Positions 45,175 through 53,735 of a stretch of DNA of 64,000 nucleotides are shown here, one piece after another. Position 1 is the first letter of the stretch. Each line of letters starts with the position of its first letter. Source of the DNA: an uncultured Tenacibaculum sp. (GTDB taxonomy: Bacteria > Bacteroidota > Bacteroidia > Flavobacteriales > Flavobacteriaceae); NCBI RefSeq assembly GCF_947502995.1, contig NZ_CANNBW010000007.1:124001-188000 (forward strand), read 5' to 3'. The notes under the pieces were generated by a model that saw nothing but the letters and a program-made list of their open reading frames with translations, made no database searches and was not told where the DNA came from. A program made the translations under genes and the position numbers.

Positions 45175-45858
45175 ATGGAGTCTTTAGATTACAGTAATGC
45201 ATATGGTGTAGGAGCTTTTATGGCCTTAATGATCGGACCAGTTTTTTTCATGTTGTTAAAAACAAGTGCGTTAAAAGGGTTTAGAGCTGCTATTGCTTTT
45301 GACATAGGCGTGATATTAGGAGATGTTACATTCATTCTAATTGCTTATTTCGGAAGTAGAAGTTTACTTGAGAAAATTAAAGACGATCCACGATTGTTTT
45401 TAATTGGTGGATTGATTTTAGTAGTCTACGGATTTATCACATTTCTAGACAAGAAAAACAAAAAGGAAGTCGATGAATCTGAGGTTGATGTTCCAAAAAG
45501 CAACAACTATTTCAAGCTTTTTCTAAATGGTTATTTCTTAAACTTTATCAATATTGGTGTTTTAGCAGGTTGGTTAACTATTATGGTTATTGTTGGTCCG
45601 CTTTTAGGAATGGATCCCAATTTAATTTTCTGGTACTTTGTTAAAGTTGTTATCGGATATTTTGCATTAGATTTAATAAAAATACTGTTAGCCAAACAAT
45701 TACGTTCTAAACTAACTCCTTTAGTAATTTACAAAGTGAAAAAAGGAATGGGAGTTTTATTGATCGTTTTTGGAGCAGTTATGATGCTGAAAAGTTTTAT
45801 CTCTAAGGAAGAACTTGATAAGTTAATCAATAGCGTTGAAATCACTAAGAAAAAGTAA
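45175..45858 (+). CDS. LysE family exporter
   Basis: 227 residues with six hydrophobic helices. GAFMALMIGPVFFMLLKTSALKGFRAAIAFDIGVILGD is the LysE-family N terminus (GPxxxxxxxxxxxxGxxxGxxxxxGxxxGD-like). The helix after NYFKLFLNGYFLNFINIGV matches the middle motif. Inner-membrane amino-acid or small-molecule exporter; substrate unknown. Converges on the SDR gene with 4 bases between. Confidence 0.85.
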   Translation: MESLDYSNAYGVGAFMALMIGPVFFMLLKTSALKGFRAAIAFDIGVILGDVTFILIAYFGSRSLLEKIKDDPRLFLIGGLILVVYGFITFLDKKNKKEVDESEVDVPKSNNYFKLFLNGYFLNFINIGVLAGWLTIMVIVGPLLGMDPNLIFWYFVKVVIGYFALDLIKILLAKQLRSKLTPLVIYKVKKGMGVLLIVFGAVMMLKSFISKEELDKLINSVEITKKK

Positions 45859-45862
45859 TTCA

Positions 45863-46684
45863 TTAGCGATGAGACAATCTAGACATCATTTTTTGATATT
45901 GCTTTTCAACTAATTTTGGTAACCATTTTTTATAGAAAAACTTAGTTTTAGCATCTTTAGGATAGATAATTTGAAACTTTCCTTCAGAAGCTTTTTCAAG
46001 AGCGATTGCAGCAACTTCATCTGCATTGGTAGTAGAATGTTTCATCTGCTTTTCTGCAAATCCTTTAAACATTTTAGAACTAGCATTTTCCATAATGTTT
46101 GTCTTAAAGAAAGTAGGCGTAAGTACACTCACATGAATGTTATTCAGTTTTAATTCATGATATAAAGATTCAGAAAGTGAAAATACAGCAGCTTTAGAAA
46201 CACTATAAGCAGACATTCCTGGAGCGTTCATAAATCCAGCAGAACTACCAACATTCAGTAAAACACCTTTTTTCTGTTTTAATAATCTAGGTACAAAGAA
46301 ATGACAACCGTAATAGGTTCCCATCAAGTTTACTTCAATCATCTTTTCCCATTTTTCGATAGGATAATCTTTAAATAATAAACCATCACCAATTCCGGCA
46401 TTATTAATTACAAGATCTACTGTTTCACTGTTTTCATAAACTTTATGAACCACATTTTCAAACTGATTTTTATCACTTACATCTAAAGAATATTGAAATA
46501 CCTTCTCGTTTGTGTTTAAATTCTGAATTACACTTTCTAAGGCTTTCTCATTAATGTCACTTAAATGAAGTGTCCAATTATTCTTAGCTAATAATTTTGC
46601 AAAAGCAGCACCCAATCCAGATCCTGCTCCAGTAACAAAAGCAGTTTTATTCGGATATAAAGCATTCAATTTTTTTAGATTCAT
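45863..46684 (-). CDS. Short-chain dehydrogenase/reductase
   Basis: 273 residues. TGAGSGLGAAFAKLL is the NAD(P)-binding TGxxxGxG motif, NNAGIG and SSAGFMN follow, and YSVSK is the catalytic YxxxK. The C-terminal ~60 residues (KFFYKKWLPKLVEKQYQKMMSRL) are longer and basic, as in membrane-associated SDRs acting on lipids. Separated from the phosphotransferase gene by the repeat at 46744-46829, yet on the same strand as the catabolic operon upstream. Confidence 0.88.
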   Translation of the reverse strand: MNLKKLNALYPNKTAFVTGAGSGLGAAFAKLLAKNNWTLHLSDINEKALESVIQNLNTNEKVFQYSLDVSDKNQFENVVHKVYENSETVDLVINNAGIGDGLLFKDYPIEKWEKMIEVNLMGTYYGCHFFVPRLLKQKKGVLLNVGSSAGFMNAPGMSAYSVSKAAVFSLSESLYHELKLNNIHVSVLTPTFFKTNIMENASSKMFKGFAEKQMKHSTTNADEVAAIALEKASEGKFQIIYPKDAKTKFFYKKWLPKLVEKQYQKMMSRLSHR

Positions 46685-46743
46685 AATGATAATAGTTAGC
46701 GGTTATTTTTTAAGTTTCAGTTCTAGGTTTTAATGATAACTTT

Positions 46744-46829
46744 ACGTCATTCCGAATTTATTTCGGAATCTCATTGTGTTATTAAACAACAATTTATGAT
46801 GAGAACCTGAATCAAGTTCAGGTTGACGT
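46744..46829. repeat. REP-like palindromic intergenic element
   Basis: About 86 bases. The ends ACGTCA and TGACGT are inverted repeats. Inside are hairpins ATTCCGAA/TTCGGAAT (46749-46769) and AACCTGAA/TTCAGGTT (46804-46824), and between them TCTCAT/ATGAGA pairing across a ~30-base loop, so the whole could fold as a cloverleaf. The sequence type (GTCATTCCGAAT..., CCTGAA.CAAG.TTCAGG) is a frequent intergenic repeat in Flavobacteriaceae. Only one copy in this window. Confidence 0.75.
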
Positions 46830-46851
46830 AGATTTACTATTAAATATATAC

Positions 46852-47943
46852 TTAAAAGTAATTGTTAGTTAACAGTTTTTTTTTACGTTTAATAATATTT
46901 TCACATGTTTTAATCAAATAGATAGAAACCAACCAGAAATTTTTAAAAGCTTTGTTTTTGGTATATCCTTTTGAGTATCTGTAATAGATTTGTTGTACAA
47001 TTCCAGCTAGTCTAAACAAACCATAAACTCTGTAAAAACGGAAATCATCAATTGTTCTTCCTGTTTTTTCACAATAGTAGTTTATAATTTCTTCTCTAGT
47101 TAACATACCAGGAATATTACTTGGTTGTCTTCGAATAGATTTTACAAAAAAGTCATCTTTTTCTTCAACCCAATACGCTAAGCTGTTTCCTAAATCCATT
47201 AATGGATCTCCAATAGCAGCCAATTCCCAATCTAAAACTCCTAAAATATTTTCTGGATTACTAGGATCTATAACCACATTGTCTAGTCGAAAATCGTTAT
47301 GAATAATACATAGATTTTCTTCTTTAGGAATGTTTGATTCTAGCCATTTCATTACTTTTTTCCCAGCCGGAACATTCCATGTTTTTGCATTTGCATAACG
47401 TTTATTCCATCCAAGAATTTGACGTTCAATATAACCTTCACCTTTACCTAAATCTTGTAAACCTTCTTTCTTATAATCTACTTGATGTAAATGAATCATT
47501 TTATCCCAAAAAGAATAACAGATCTTACGAACCGTTTCTTCATCCCAATGAATTCCTCTTGGAGGATTTTTTCGAAGAATGATTCCTTCCAATCGTTCCA
47601 TCAGATAAAAAGTAGAACCTAAAACAGATTCATCTTCACAAACGGCGATCATTTTTGGCACATAAGGATAATGCGGTTTTAATTTTTGTTGAAGATAAAA
47701 TTCTCTTGGCATATCGTGGGCTCCAGCTGCTTTCTTACCTAAAGGAGCTCTACGTAAAATAATATCTTGTTCGTCAAATTTTAAGCGATATGTCCAATTC
47801 GATGCTCCACCAGAAAATTGTGTAATAACCGGATTAGAATCAATATTAGGAATATGATTTTTCATCCAAGGCAATAAAGCATCTAAATTTAACTCTTCAC
47901 CTGAGCGTTGTTGTTTTTCAAGATCTTTAACAATGTTCGACAT
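46852..47943 (-). CDS. APH-family phosphotransferase (ACAD10/11 kinase-like)
   Basis: 363 residues. N-lobe VITQFSGGASNWTYRLKF (nucleotide loop) and ILRRAPLGKKAAGAHDMPREF; catalytic loop CIIHNDFRLDNVVIDP (Brenner motif HNDxxxxN) and LGVLDWELAAIGDPLMDLG (metal Asp). RRAPLG and DWELAAIGDP are typical of the kinase domain fused to acyl-CoA dehydrogenase in animal ACAD10/11 and of bacterial LvaA-type enzymes, not of antibiotic kinases. It overlaps the dehydrogenase gene by 1 base. Confidence 0.85.
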   Translation of the reverse strand: MSNIVKDLEKQQRSGEELNLDALLPWMKNHIPNIDSNPVITQFSGGASNWTYRLKFDEQDIILRRAPLGKKAAGAHDMPREFYLQQKLKPHYPYVPKMIAVCEDESVLGSTFYLMERLEGIILRKNPPRGIHWDEETVRKICYSFWDKMIHLHQVDYKKEGLQDLGKGEGYIERQILGWNKRYANAKTWNVPAGKKVMKWLESNIPKEENLCIIHNDFRLDNVVIDPSNPENILGVLDWELAAIGDPLMDLGNSLAYWVEEKDDFFVKSIRRQPSNIPGMLTREEIINYYCEKTGRTIDDFRFYRVYGLFRLAGIVQQIYYRYSKGYTKNKAFKNFWLVSIYLIKTCENIIKRKKKLLTNNYF

Positions 47944-49166
47944 TAGCCTAAGTATTTTTTAAATTCAAGTCTAGAAATCATTCGTAAATGCACTTCATCT
48001 GGTCCGTCAGCTAAACGTAAAGCCCGCGCTTGAATGAAAAAATTAGTCAAAGGAAAATCGTCAGATAATCCTGCGCCTCCATGAATTTGCATTGCCATAT
48101 CTGTGACTTCTTGTAATACTTTCGGAGCAGCTACTTTTATTGCAGAAATTTCGGTCATACTATTTTTCACACCTTGTTCATCAATTTTCCAAGCAGCATA
48201 ATGTGTCAATAATCGAGCTTGATCTATAGCAACCCTTGCTTGGGCAAAACGTTCAGAGTTTCCGCCTAATTTAGCCAAAGGTTTTCCGAAAGCTTGTCGT
48301 GTTCCACTTCTAATAATTGCCAATTGCAAAGCACGTTCAGCTGCGCCAATACAACGCATGCAATGGTGTATTCTACCCGGGCCTAATCTTCCTTGTGCAA
48401 TAGCAAAACCAGCACCAAAACCTAAGATTAAATTCTTTTTCGGAATTCGAACATTATTAAAATGGATTTCTCCATGACCCGCAGGAGCGTCGTAAGCTCC
48501 AAATGTATTTTGCATTCTTTGTATTTCTACTCCAGGAGTATCCAAAGGAACCAAAACTATACTGTGTTGTTTGTGTTTTTCTTGTGTAGTATCTGTTTTT
48601 CCTAGTACTATGGCCAGTTTTGCTTTCGGATGTCCTAATCCTGTAGACCACCATTTTTTACCGTTCACCACAATCTCATCTCCATCTTCAATGATAGAAG
48701 TTTCAATATTAGTAGCGTCGGAAGAAGCAACATCAGGTTCAGTCATACAGAAAACAGATTTTATTTTTCCGTCTAATAAAGGTTGTAACCATTCTTCTTT
48801 TTGCTGTTGGTTTCCGAAGTGATATAAAACCTCCATGTTTCCTGTGTCTGGAGCATTACAATTAAAAATTTCAGCAGCATTATATACACGTCCCATTTCT
48901 TCAGCAAGAGGTGCATATTCTAAAACGCTTAATCCTTGTCCTAATACATTATCTGGTAAGAAAAGATTCCATAGTCCTTCCTGTTTAGCAAGTTCTTTTA
49001 AAGCGTCTAATTTTGGGTGTTCCGTCCATTCTTTCCAATTTCCAGAAGTATTGTGTTTTTTATGATAGGTTATAAGTTCTCGTTCAAACGGATAAATATG
49101 TTTATCCATAAACTTTTTAAGACGATCTAAATAGTCTTTTGATTTTTGCGATGGATTAAAATTCAT
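47943..49166 (-). CDS. Acyl-CoA dehydrogenase, ACAD10/11-like
   Basis: 407 residues, FAD-dependent acyl-CoA dehydrogenase fold. FCMTEPDVASSDATNIETSI (flavin contacts), KWWSTGLGHPKAKLAIVLGKT, GPGRIHHCMRCIGAAERAL, SGTRQAFGKPLAKLGGN, HGGAGLSDDFPLTNFFIQARALRLADGPDEVHLR. Start at ATG 49166. Coupled by overlap to the phosphotransferase, the same two domains as in ACAD10/11 but split. Family firm; substrate inferred. Confidence 0.9.
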   Translation of the reverse strand: MNFNPSQKSKDYLDRLKKFMDKHIYPFERELITYHKKHNTSGNWKEWTEHPKLDALKELAKQEGLWNLFLPDNVLGQGLSVLEYAPLAEEMGRVYNAAEIFNCNAPDTGNMEVLYHFGNQQQKEEWLQPLLDGKIKSVFCMTEPDVASSDATNIETSIIEDGDEIVVNGKKWWSTGLGHPKAKLAIVLGKTDTTQEKHKQHSIVLVPLDTPGVEIQRMQNTFGAYDAPAGHGEIHFNNVRIPKKNLILGFGAGFAIAQGRLGPGRIHHCMRCIGAAERALQLAIIRSGTRQAFGKPLAKLGGNSERFAQARVAIDQARLLTHYAAWKIDEQGVKNSMTEISAIKVAAPKVLQEVTDMAMQIHGGAGLSDDFPLTNFFIQARALRLADGPDEVHLRMISRLEFKKYLG

Positions 49167-49176
49167 GTGTTATAGA

Positions 49177-49938
49177 TTAGAATTTTCTCAACATTTTTAA
49201 AGTGAAAAATGGCATAGCTTGTTTGATAAAAAACCATGGCCAAAACGGGACAAAAGCATTTGCTTTTTCTTTATTGATGGCTTTTACTAAAAGTTTTGAA
49301 CCTTTATCTAAAGAAATCATAAACGGAGGTGGTTTTCCGATGGAATCTGTCATTTCTGATTGAATGTAACCAGGACAAATAGTAGATACTTTGATGGGTT
49401 TTTTAAGTACATCTGCTCGAATTCCTTCAGCTAAACTTCTTACACCAGCTTTTGTTGCTGCATAAACAGTCATTGCCCTTGGATAACCTCTAAAAGCAGA
49501 CATGGATGAAATGACCACTAAATGTCCAGAGTTTTGCGCTCTAAAGATTTCCATAGCAGCTTCCATTTGATGTAAAGCGCCGCAAAAATTCGTAACAGCA
49601 GTTTGTAAATTCTGATTGGCGAATCCTTTCCCTATTGAAGCTCCTTTACCCATTCCGGCATTAACAATCACACGATCTAATTTTCCGTTGATTGTTTGAA
49701 AATCATCATGGAAAGCTTTAAAAACTGAAAAAACATCTTCTTGTTGAGTAACATCTAAAGCTCTGATAAAAACGTTGATGTTACTGTTTGTTTTTAGGAG
49801 TTCTTCTTTTAAATTTTCTAGTTTTTCTGTTCTTCTTGCACATAAAGCTAAGTTATAGCCTTGCTTGGCAAACTCTATAGCCATGCCTTTTCCTAAACCA
49901 GAACTAGCTCCAGTAATGAGTATGTTTTTTCGATTCAC
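49177..49938 (-). CDS. Short-chain dehydrogenase/reductase
   Basis: 253 residues. NRKNILITGASSGLGKGMAIEFAKQ, VNAGMGKGASIG, SSMSAFRGYPRAM, and YAATK (catalytic YxxxK). Start is GTG at 49938; no ATG is available in frame nearby. It lies 10 bases before the acyl-CoA dehydrogenase start and 83 bases after the Crp/Fnr gene, hence part of the same operon. Confidence 0.88.
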   Translation of the reverse strand: MNRKNILITGASSGLGKGMAIEFAKQGYNLALCARRTEKLENLKEELLKTNSNINVFIRALDVTQQEDVFSVFKAFHDDFQTINGKLDRVIVNAGMGKGASIGKGFANQNLQTAVTNFCGALHQMEAAMEIFRAQNSGHLVVISSMSAFRGYPRAMTVYAATKAGVRSLAEGIRADVLKKPIKVSTICPGYIQSEMTDSIGKPPPFMISLDKGSKLLVKAINKEKANAFVPFWPWFFIKQAMPFFTLKMLRKF

Positions 49939-50021
49939 AATAGGTTGAATTTGAAATGAATACTCTAAAAATAAGGATTTGAATTGGCTTATCTTTTCAC
50001 CTATGTTAAAAAAGGAATATG

Positions 50022-50576
50022 TTATTCAGACTTTGATCGAATTCTACTCAGGCTTTGTTGTGCGACACCTAAGTAACCAGCAATATGACCTAATTTTGCA
50101 CGTTGAAAAATATCAGGATGTGTTTTTAATAAATCATCGTAACGTTCTTTAGCACTTTTATTTTGAAGGTAAATTACTTTTTTCCCTAGGGCCATCATGA
50201 TTTCTGTAACCAAAAGACGCATAAAACGCTCTACATCTTTTGAGTTATTTAAAACAGTTTCTAGTTTATCATGAGAAATAGCTTTTACAGTTGTTTCTTC
50301 GATGGCTTCAATGCTAATGTTACTAGGTTTGCGTTTAAAGAAACTGTAGGCTTCAGTAATAATCATTTGTTCGCTAGAAAACCAATTGGTTATATCGTTC
50401 CCTTTTTTGTTGTAATAAAAACTACGTAGCATTCCTTTTTCAATGATAAATAGATGATTACAAATTTTACCCGATGCTACAATAATTTCATTTTTTTGAA
50501 ATGTAATTTGTTCAGAGTTATTGAACAAAGCTTCTCGTGCTTCTGGAGTAATTAATTGATCATCAACTCTAATCAT
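50022..50576 (-). CDS. Crp/Fnr family regulator
   Basis: 184 residues. Cyclic-nucleotide-binding-like domain at ~15-120 (QITFQKNEIIVASGKICNHLFIIEKGMLRSFYYNKKGNDITNWF), a dimer helix, and a short HTH with LGHIAGYLGVAQQSLSRIRS. This short form is common in Bacteroidota and usually lacks cAMP contact residues; no Cys cluster for a FeS centre. It lies immediately upstream of the SDR/acyl-CoA dehydrogenase genes and may regulate them. Six bases after mgtE. Confidence 0.85.
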   Translation of the reverse strand: MIRVDDQLITPEAREALFNNSEQITFQKNEIIVASGKICNHLFIIEKGMLRSFYYNKKGNDITNWFSSEQMIITEAYSFFKRKPSNISIEAIEETTVKAISHDKLETVLNNSKDVERFMRLLVTEIMMALGKKVIYLQNKSAKERYDDLLKTHPDIFQRAKLGHIAGYLGVAQQSLSRIRSKSE

Positions 50577-50582
50577 AGAATA

Positions 50583-51938
50583 TTAATATCCTAAAATTAT
50601 TTTAGCAATCGTAAAGTAAATTAAGATTCCAAAAATATCATTACTAGTGGTGATAAACGGTCCAGTTGCTATCGCAGGATCAATTCCTCTTTTATCTAAG
50701 AATAAAGGAATAAACGTACCGATAAGTCCAGCTACAATAATTACAGCTACTAAGGATACAGATACGGCAAGAGAAATTCTTAAATCGTTATCAGCATCAG
50801 AGAAATAAACAAATAAGAATAAAACAATGGCTAAAGCTATTCCGTTTAATGTAGCTAACAACATTTCTTTTATCAATCGTTTATTCACGCTTCCTTTAAC
50901 ATCGTCGTTTGCTAAACCTTGAACAATAATTGCAGAAGATTGAACTCCTACATTACCGGCCATGGCAGCAATTAATGGAGTAAAGAAGAATAACACTGCA
51001 TTTTCTTTAAATGTGTGTTCGAAATTTTTCATGATTAAGAAAGCTCCAATTCCTCCTAACAAACCTAAGAATAACCATGGTAAACGTGCTCTTGTTAATT
51101 CTAAAATAGTATCATCAGCTTCAACATCTTGTGTAATACCGGCAGCTAATTGATAATCTTTATCAGCTTCTTCTTTAATTATATCAACAATATCATCTAT
51201 GGTAATTCTACCGACAAGTGTTCCTAATTCATCAACAACAGGAATAGCTTCTAAATCGTATTTACGCATTTTATTTGCTACATCTTCGGCTGTATCGTGA
51301 ACATTCACATAGTCAACTCTAGGAATATAAATATCTGCGATTTTTGATTTGGTTGAAGCCATTAGTAAATCTTTCAATGACAAACGACCTTTAAGTTTTC
51401 CGCTATCATCAACCACGTAAATTGAATGTACTCTAGTAACTTCTGCTGCTTGATCTCTCATTTTGGTTACGCAACCTAGAACAGACCAATTTTCGTTTAC
51501 TTTAACAAGCTCTTTTGCCATAAGTCCACCCGCAGAATTTTCATCAAAACGAAGTAACTCAACAATTTCTTTTGCGTGTTCTTCATCTTCAATCTCTTTC
51601 ATTACTTCCTGTTTACGCTTTTCAGGAAGCTCAGCAATTACATCTGCAGCATCATCAGTATCTAACTCGTCAATTTCTTCTGCAATTTCTTTTGCAGATA
51701 ATTGCTCTAATACTTTTTCACGAACATCATCATCTACATCCATTAAAACTTCGGATGTGGTTTCGCTATCTAATAAACGGATAATATATACAGCTTCATC
51801 AAAAGTTAATTCATCTAAAACTTCTGCTATATCAGCGTGATGTACATCAGTGAAAACATTGGAAAGTGCAGTATCTTTTTGATTTGCAATTAAGTTTGAA
51901 ACGTTATCAAGAAGTTCTTTCGTTATTTCTATCGCCAT
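50583..51938 (-). CDS. mgtE: Magnesium transporter MgtE
   Basis: 451 residues from ATG 51938 (a TTG three codons upstream is possible). N-domain of helical superhelix ([52 protein letters not shown]), two CBS domains (~130-250), a plug helix, then five membrane helices with [13 protein letters not shown] and [13 protein letters not shown]. Mg2+ channel gated by cytosolic Mg2+. The start lies inside the end of rsmA by 32 bases. Confidence 0.95.
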   Translation of the reverse strand: MAIEITKELLDNVSNLIANQKDTALSNVFTDVHHADIAEVLDELTFDEAVYIIRLLDSETTSEVLMDVDDDVREKVLEQLSAKEIAEEIDELDTDDAADVIAELPEKRKQEVMKEIEDEEHAKEIVELLRFDENSAGGLMAKELVKVNENWSVLGCVTKMRDQAAEVTRVHSIYVVDDSGKLKGRLSLKDLLMASTKSKIADIYIPRVDYVNVHDTAEDVANKMRKYDLEAIPVVDELGTLVGRITIDDIVDIIKEEADKDYQLAAGITQDVEADDTILELTRARLPWLFLGLLGGIGAFLIMKNFEHTFKENAVLFFFTPLIAAMAGNVGVQSSAIIVQGLANDDVKGSVNKRLIKEMLLATLNGIALAIVLFLFVYFSDADNDLRISLAVSVSLVAVIIVAGLIGTFIPLFLDKRGIDPAIATGPFITTSNDIFGILIYFTIAKIILGY

Positions 51939-52731
51939 GACTTGCAATTTTATCCGTCAATTCTATAAACTCTTGTACCGACAATTGTTCGGGACGCATG
52001 GCAAATATAGGGTCTTCTTTTAAGGTATCCGAAAGATTCATAGATTTTAAACTACTGCGCAACATTTTTCTTCTTTGGTTGAAAGCTGTTTTTACAACAC
52101 GGAAAAAAAGTTTTTCATCTACAGGTAATGTGTAATTCTCTTTACGAATCATTCGCATTACACCAGAATCTACTTTTGGAGGTGGATTGAATACGGTTGG
52201 TGGTACTGTGAATAAGTATTCAACATCGAAAAAAGCTTGAGCTAATACAGATAAAATTCCGTAAACTTTACTTCCTTTTTTCTCAGCGATACGTCGAGCA
52301 ACTTCTTTTTGAAACATTCCAGAAAACTCAGGAACCAAATCTCTGTTTTCAATGGCTTTAAAAACAATTTGTGAAGAAATATTGTATGGGAAATTTCCAA
52401 TGATAGCTACCTGTTCTCCATTAAATGTTTTAAACAGATTTTGTTTTAAAAAATCACCTTCTATTATATTAAATTTTTCTTTTGAAGTGTTCAGTTTAAT
52501 ATGCTCAACGGGAAAAACTTCATGTAAATACGTAACAGACTCAGAATCTAATTCCATAACGGTTACTTTCGGTTTTTTCTCCAATAAGTATTTAGTTAAA
52601 ACACCCATTCCAGGACCAATTTCTAAAACATTATCATATCCTTTTTCAGTTAATGAATCTGCGATCTTTTTGGCAATATTTTCATCATTTAAAAAGTGTT
52701 GTCCTAAGTGTTTTTTAGCTCTAACGCTCAT
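51907..52731 (-). CDS. rsmA: 16S rRNA dimethyladenosine transferase
   Basis: 274 residues. [18 protein letters not shown] (N-terminal signature), [14 protein letters not shown] (SAM motif I), [10 protein letters not shown] (catalytic NxPY), and [13 protein letters not shown]. It dimethylates A1518/A1519 in helix 45. Overlaps the M23 gene by 11 bases and mgtE by 32; tightly packed. Confidence 0.96.
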   Translation of the reverse strand: MSVRAKKHLGQHFLNDENIAKKIADSLTEKGYDNVLEIGPGMGVLTKYLLEKKPKVTVMELDSESVTYLHEVFPVEHIKLNTSKEKFNIIEGDFLKQNLFKTFNGEQVAIIGNFPYNISSQIVFKAIENRDLVPEFSGMFQKEVARRIAEKKGSKVYGILSVLAQAFFDVEYLFTVPPTVFNPPPKVDSGVMRMIRKENYTLPVDEKLFFRVVKTAFNQRRKMLRSSLKSMNLSDTLKEDPIFAMRPEQLSVQEFIELTDKIASHGDRNNERTS

Positions 52732-53341
52732 CTTCTATTGTTCTGTGGTTTTTAATAAACTCTGTTGGATCAAGATATCCTTTTGTATTTTCAGAATATC
52801 CAGGACCCAAAGGTAAGGTAATATCTTCTCTTATTTCAAAATGTAAATGTGCATAATATGCTCCATTAGCTGTTCCGATGGTTCCAATTTTAGTTCCCTT
52901 TTTAATCCAAGAATCTTTTACAGTAATTATAGTATCACAATGTGCATACAAAGACTCTACTATTTTGTTATTAGGAAGAAAGTGTAAAATTCGAATTACA
53001 TTTCCCCATCCTCCACCGTAATCTTTACTTTCTTTTATAAATCCGTTTGCTATTGCATAAACAGGATCACCTAAATCTGTATTTCCACCAGTTACAGCGT
53101 TCCAATCGTCACCCAAATGATAATTTTTTGTAAACTTTTGTGCGTTATAATATCCCTTTGCATTGGGTTTACCCACTGGAAAATCGAATTGTGTAGCGAT
53201 AAAGTTATGAGGAACAGTATCTTTATTGGCTTTGGTAAGAATTATTGTATCTTTTTTAAGTGCTAGTTTAATTTCTATGTTATGTTTTTTACAAGAAATT
53301 AGTATAACTAAAGATAAGAATGCAATAATCCTAAATATCAT
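52721..53341 (-). CDS. M23 family peptidase, lipoprotein
   Basis: 206 residues. A short signal with [10 protein letters not shown] (lipobox). The peptidase domain carries [24 protein letters not shown] (HxxxD zinc ligands), WGNVIRILH, and the final HLHFEIRED ligand motif. A LytM-type domain that cuts peptide crosslinks or regulates amidases. The His and Asp ligands are present, so it is probably active. Confidence 0.85.
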   Translation of the reverse strand: MIFRIIAFLSLVILISCKKHNIEIKLALKKDTIILTKANKDTVPHNFIATQFDFPVGKPNAKGYYNAQKFTKNYHLGDDWNAVTGGNTDLGDPVYAIANGFIKESKDYGGGWGNVIRILHFLPNNKIVESLYAHCDTIITVKDSWIKKGTKIGTIGTANGAYYAHLHFEIREDITLPLGPGYSENTKGYLDPTEFIKNHRTIEDER

Positions 53342-53391
53342 GGCTGTATAAGTTTAGTTACATATAGAATATTTGAGATTTAAATGATATT

Positions 53392-53721
53392 TTAATTACT
53401 AGCTACTTTCGGAAAAAACTCTTTAATCACTTTTAACTCTGTTCTAAAAGCTAACATTTTATCAGCAAACTTTTTCATACCATCTGAACGTAATTTTTCA
53501 GCATCGTATTTATAATAGTTGTCTAAATCTTCTCTCGTTGGTGCTGTATATTGAATGGAATATGTAACTCCTCCCATTTCTTCTTCTACTAAAACTTGTG
53601 TCATTTTAGCACTTGTAAATCTTCCAGTAGCTAATACTTCTGGAATATGAGATTGTATCCAGTGTAACCATTCATCGTGAATACTCTCGTCTATATTAAT
53701 TGTAACGTTGTATATGTACAT
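53392..53721 (-). CDS. DUF4286 protein
   Basis: 109 residues. MYIYNVTINIDESIHDEWLHWIQSHIPEVLATGRFTS is the family signature, with a ferredoxin-like alpha/beta fold similar to small monooxygenase/dabb-type domains. Cytosolic, function unknown. Fifteen bases after the TPR gene, so likely cotranscribed with it. Confidence 0.85.
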   Translation of the reverse strand: MYIYNVTINIDESIHDEWLHWIQSHIPEVLATGRFTSAKMTQVLVEEEMGGVTYSIQYTAPTREDLDNYYKYDAEKLRSDGMKKFADKMLAFRTELKVIKEFFPKVASN

Positions 53722-53735
53722 AAATAAAATTTCAG

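Noticed and set aside
46852..47943. Aminoglycoside resistance kinase
   Set aside because: Has the APH fold, but RRAPLG, DWELAAIGDP and the acyl-CoA dehydrogenase neighbour fit ACAD10/11-type kinases.
51463..51840. 125-residue Ser-rich plus-strand frame inside mgtE
   Set aside because: Shadow of the acidic helical N-domain of MgtE, low-complexity composition.
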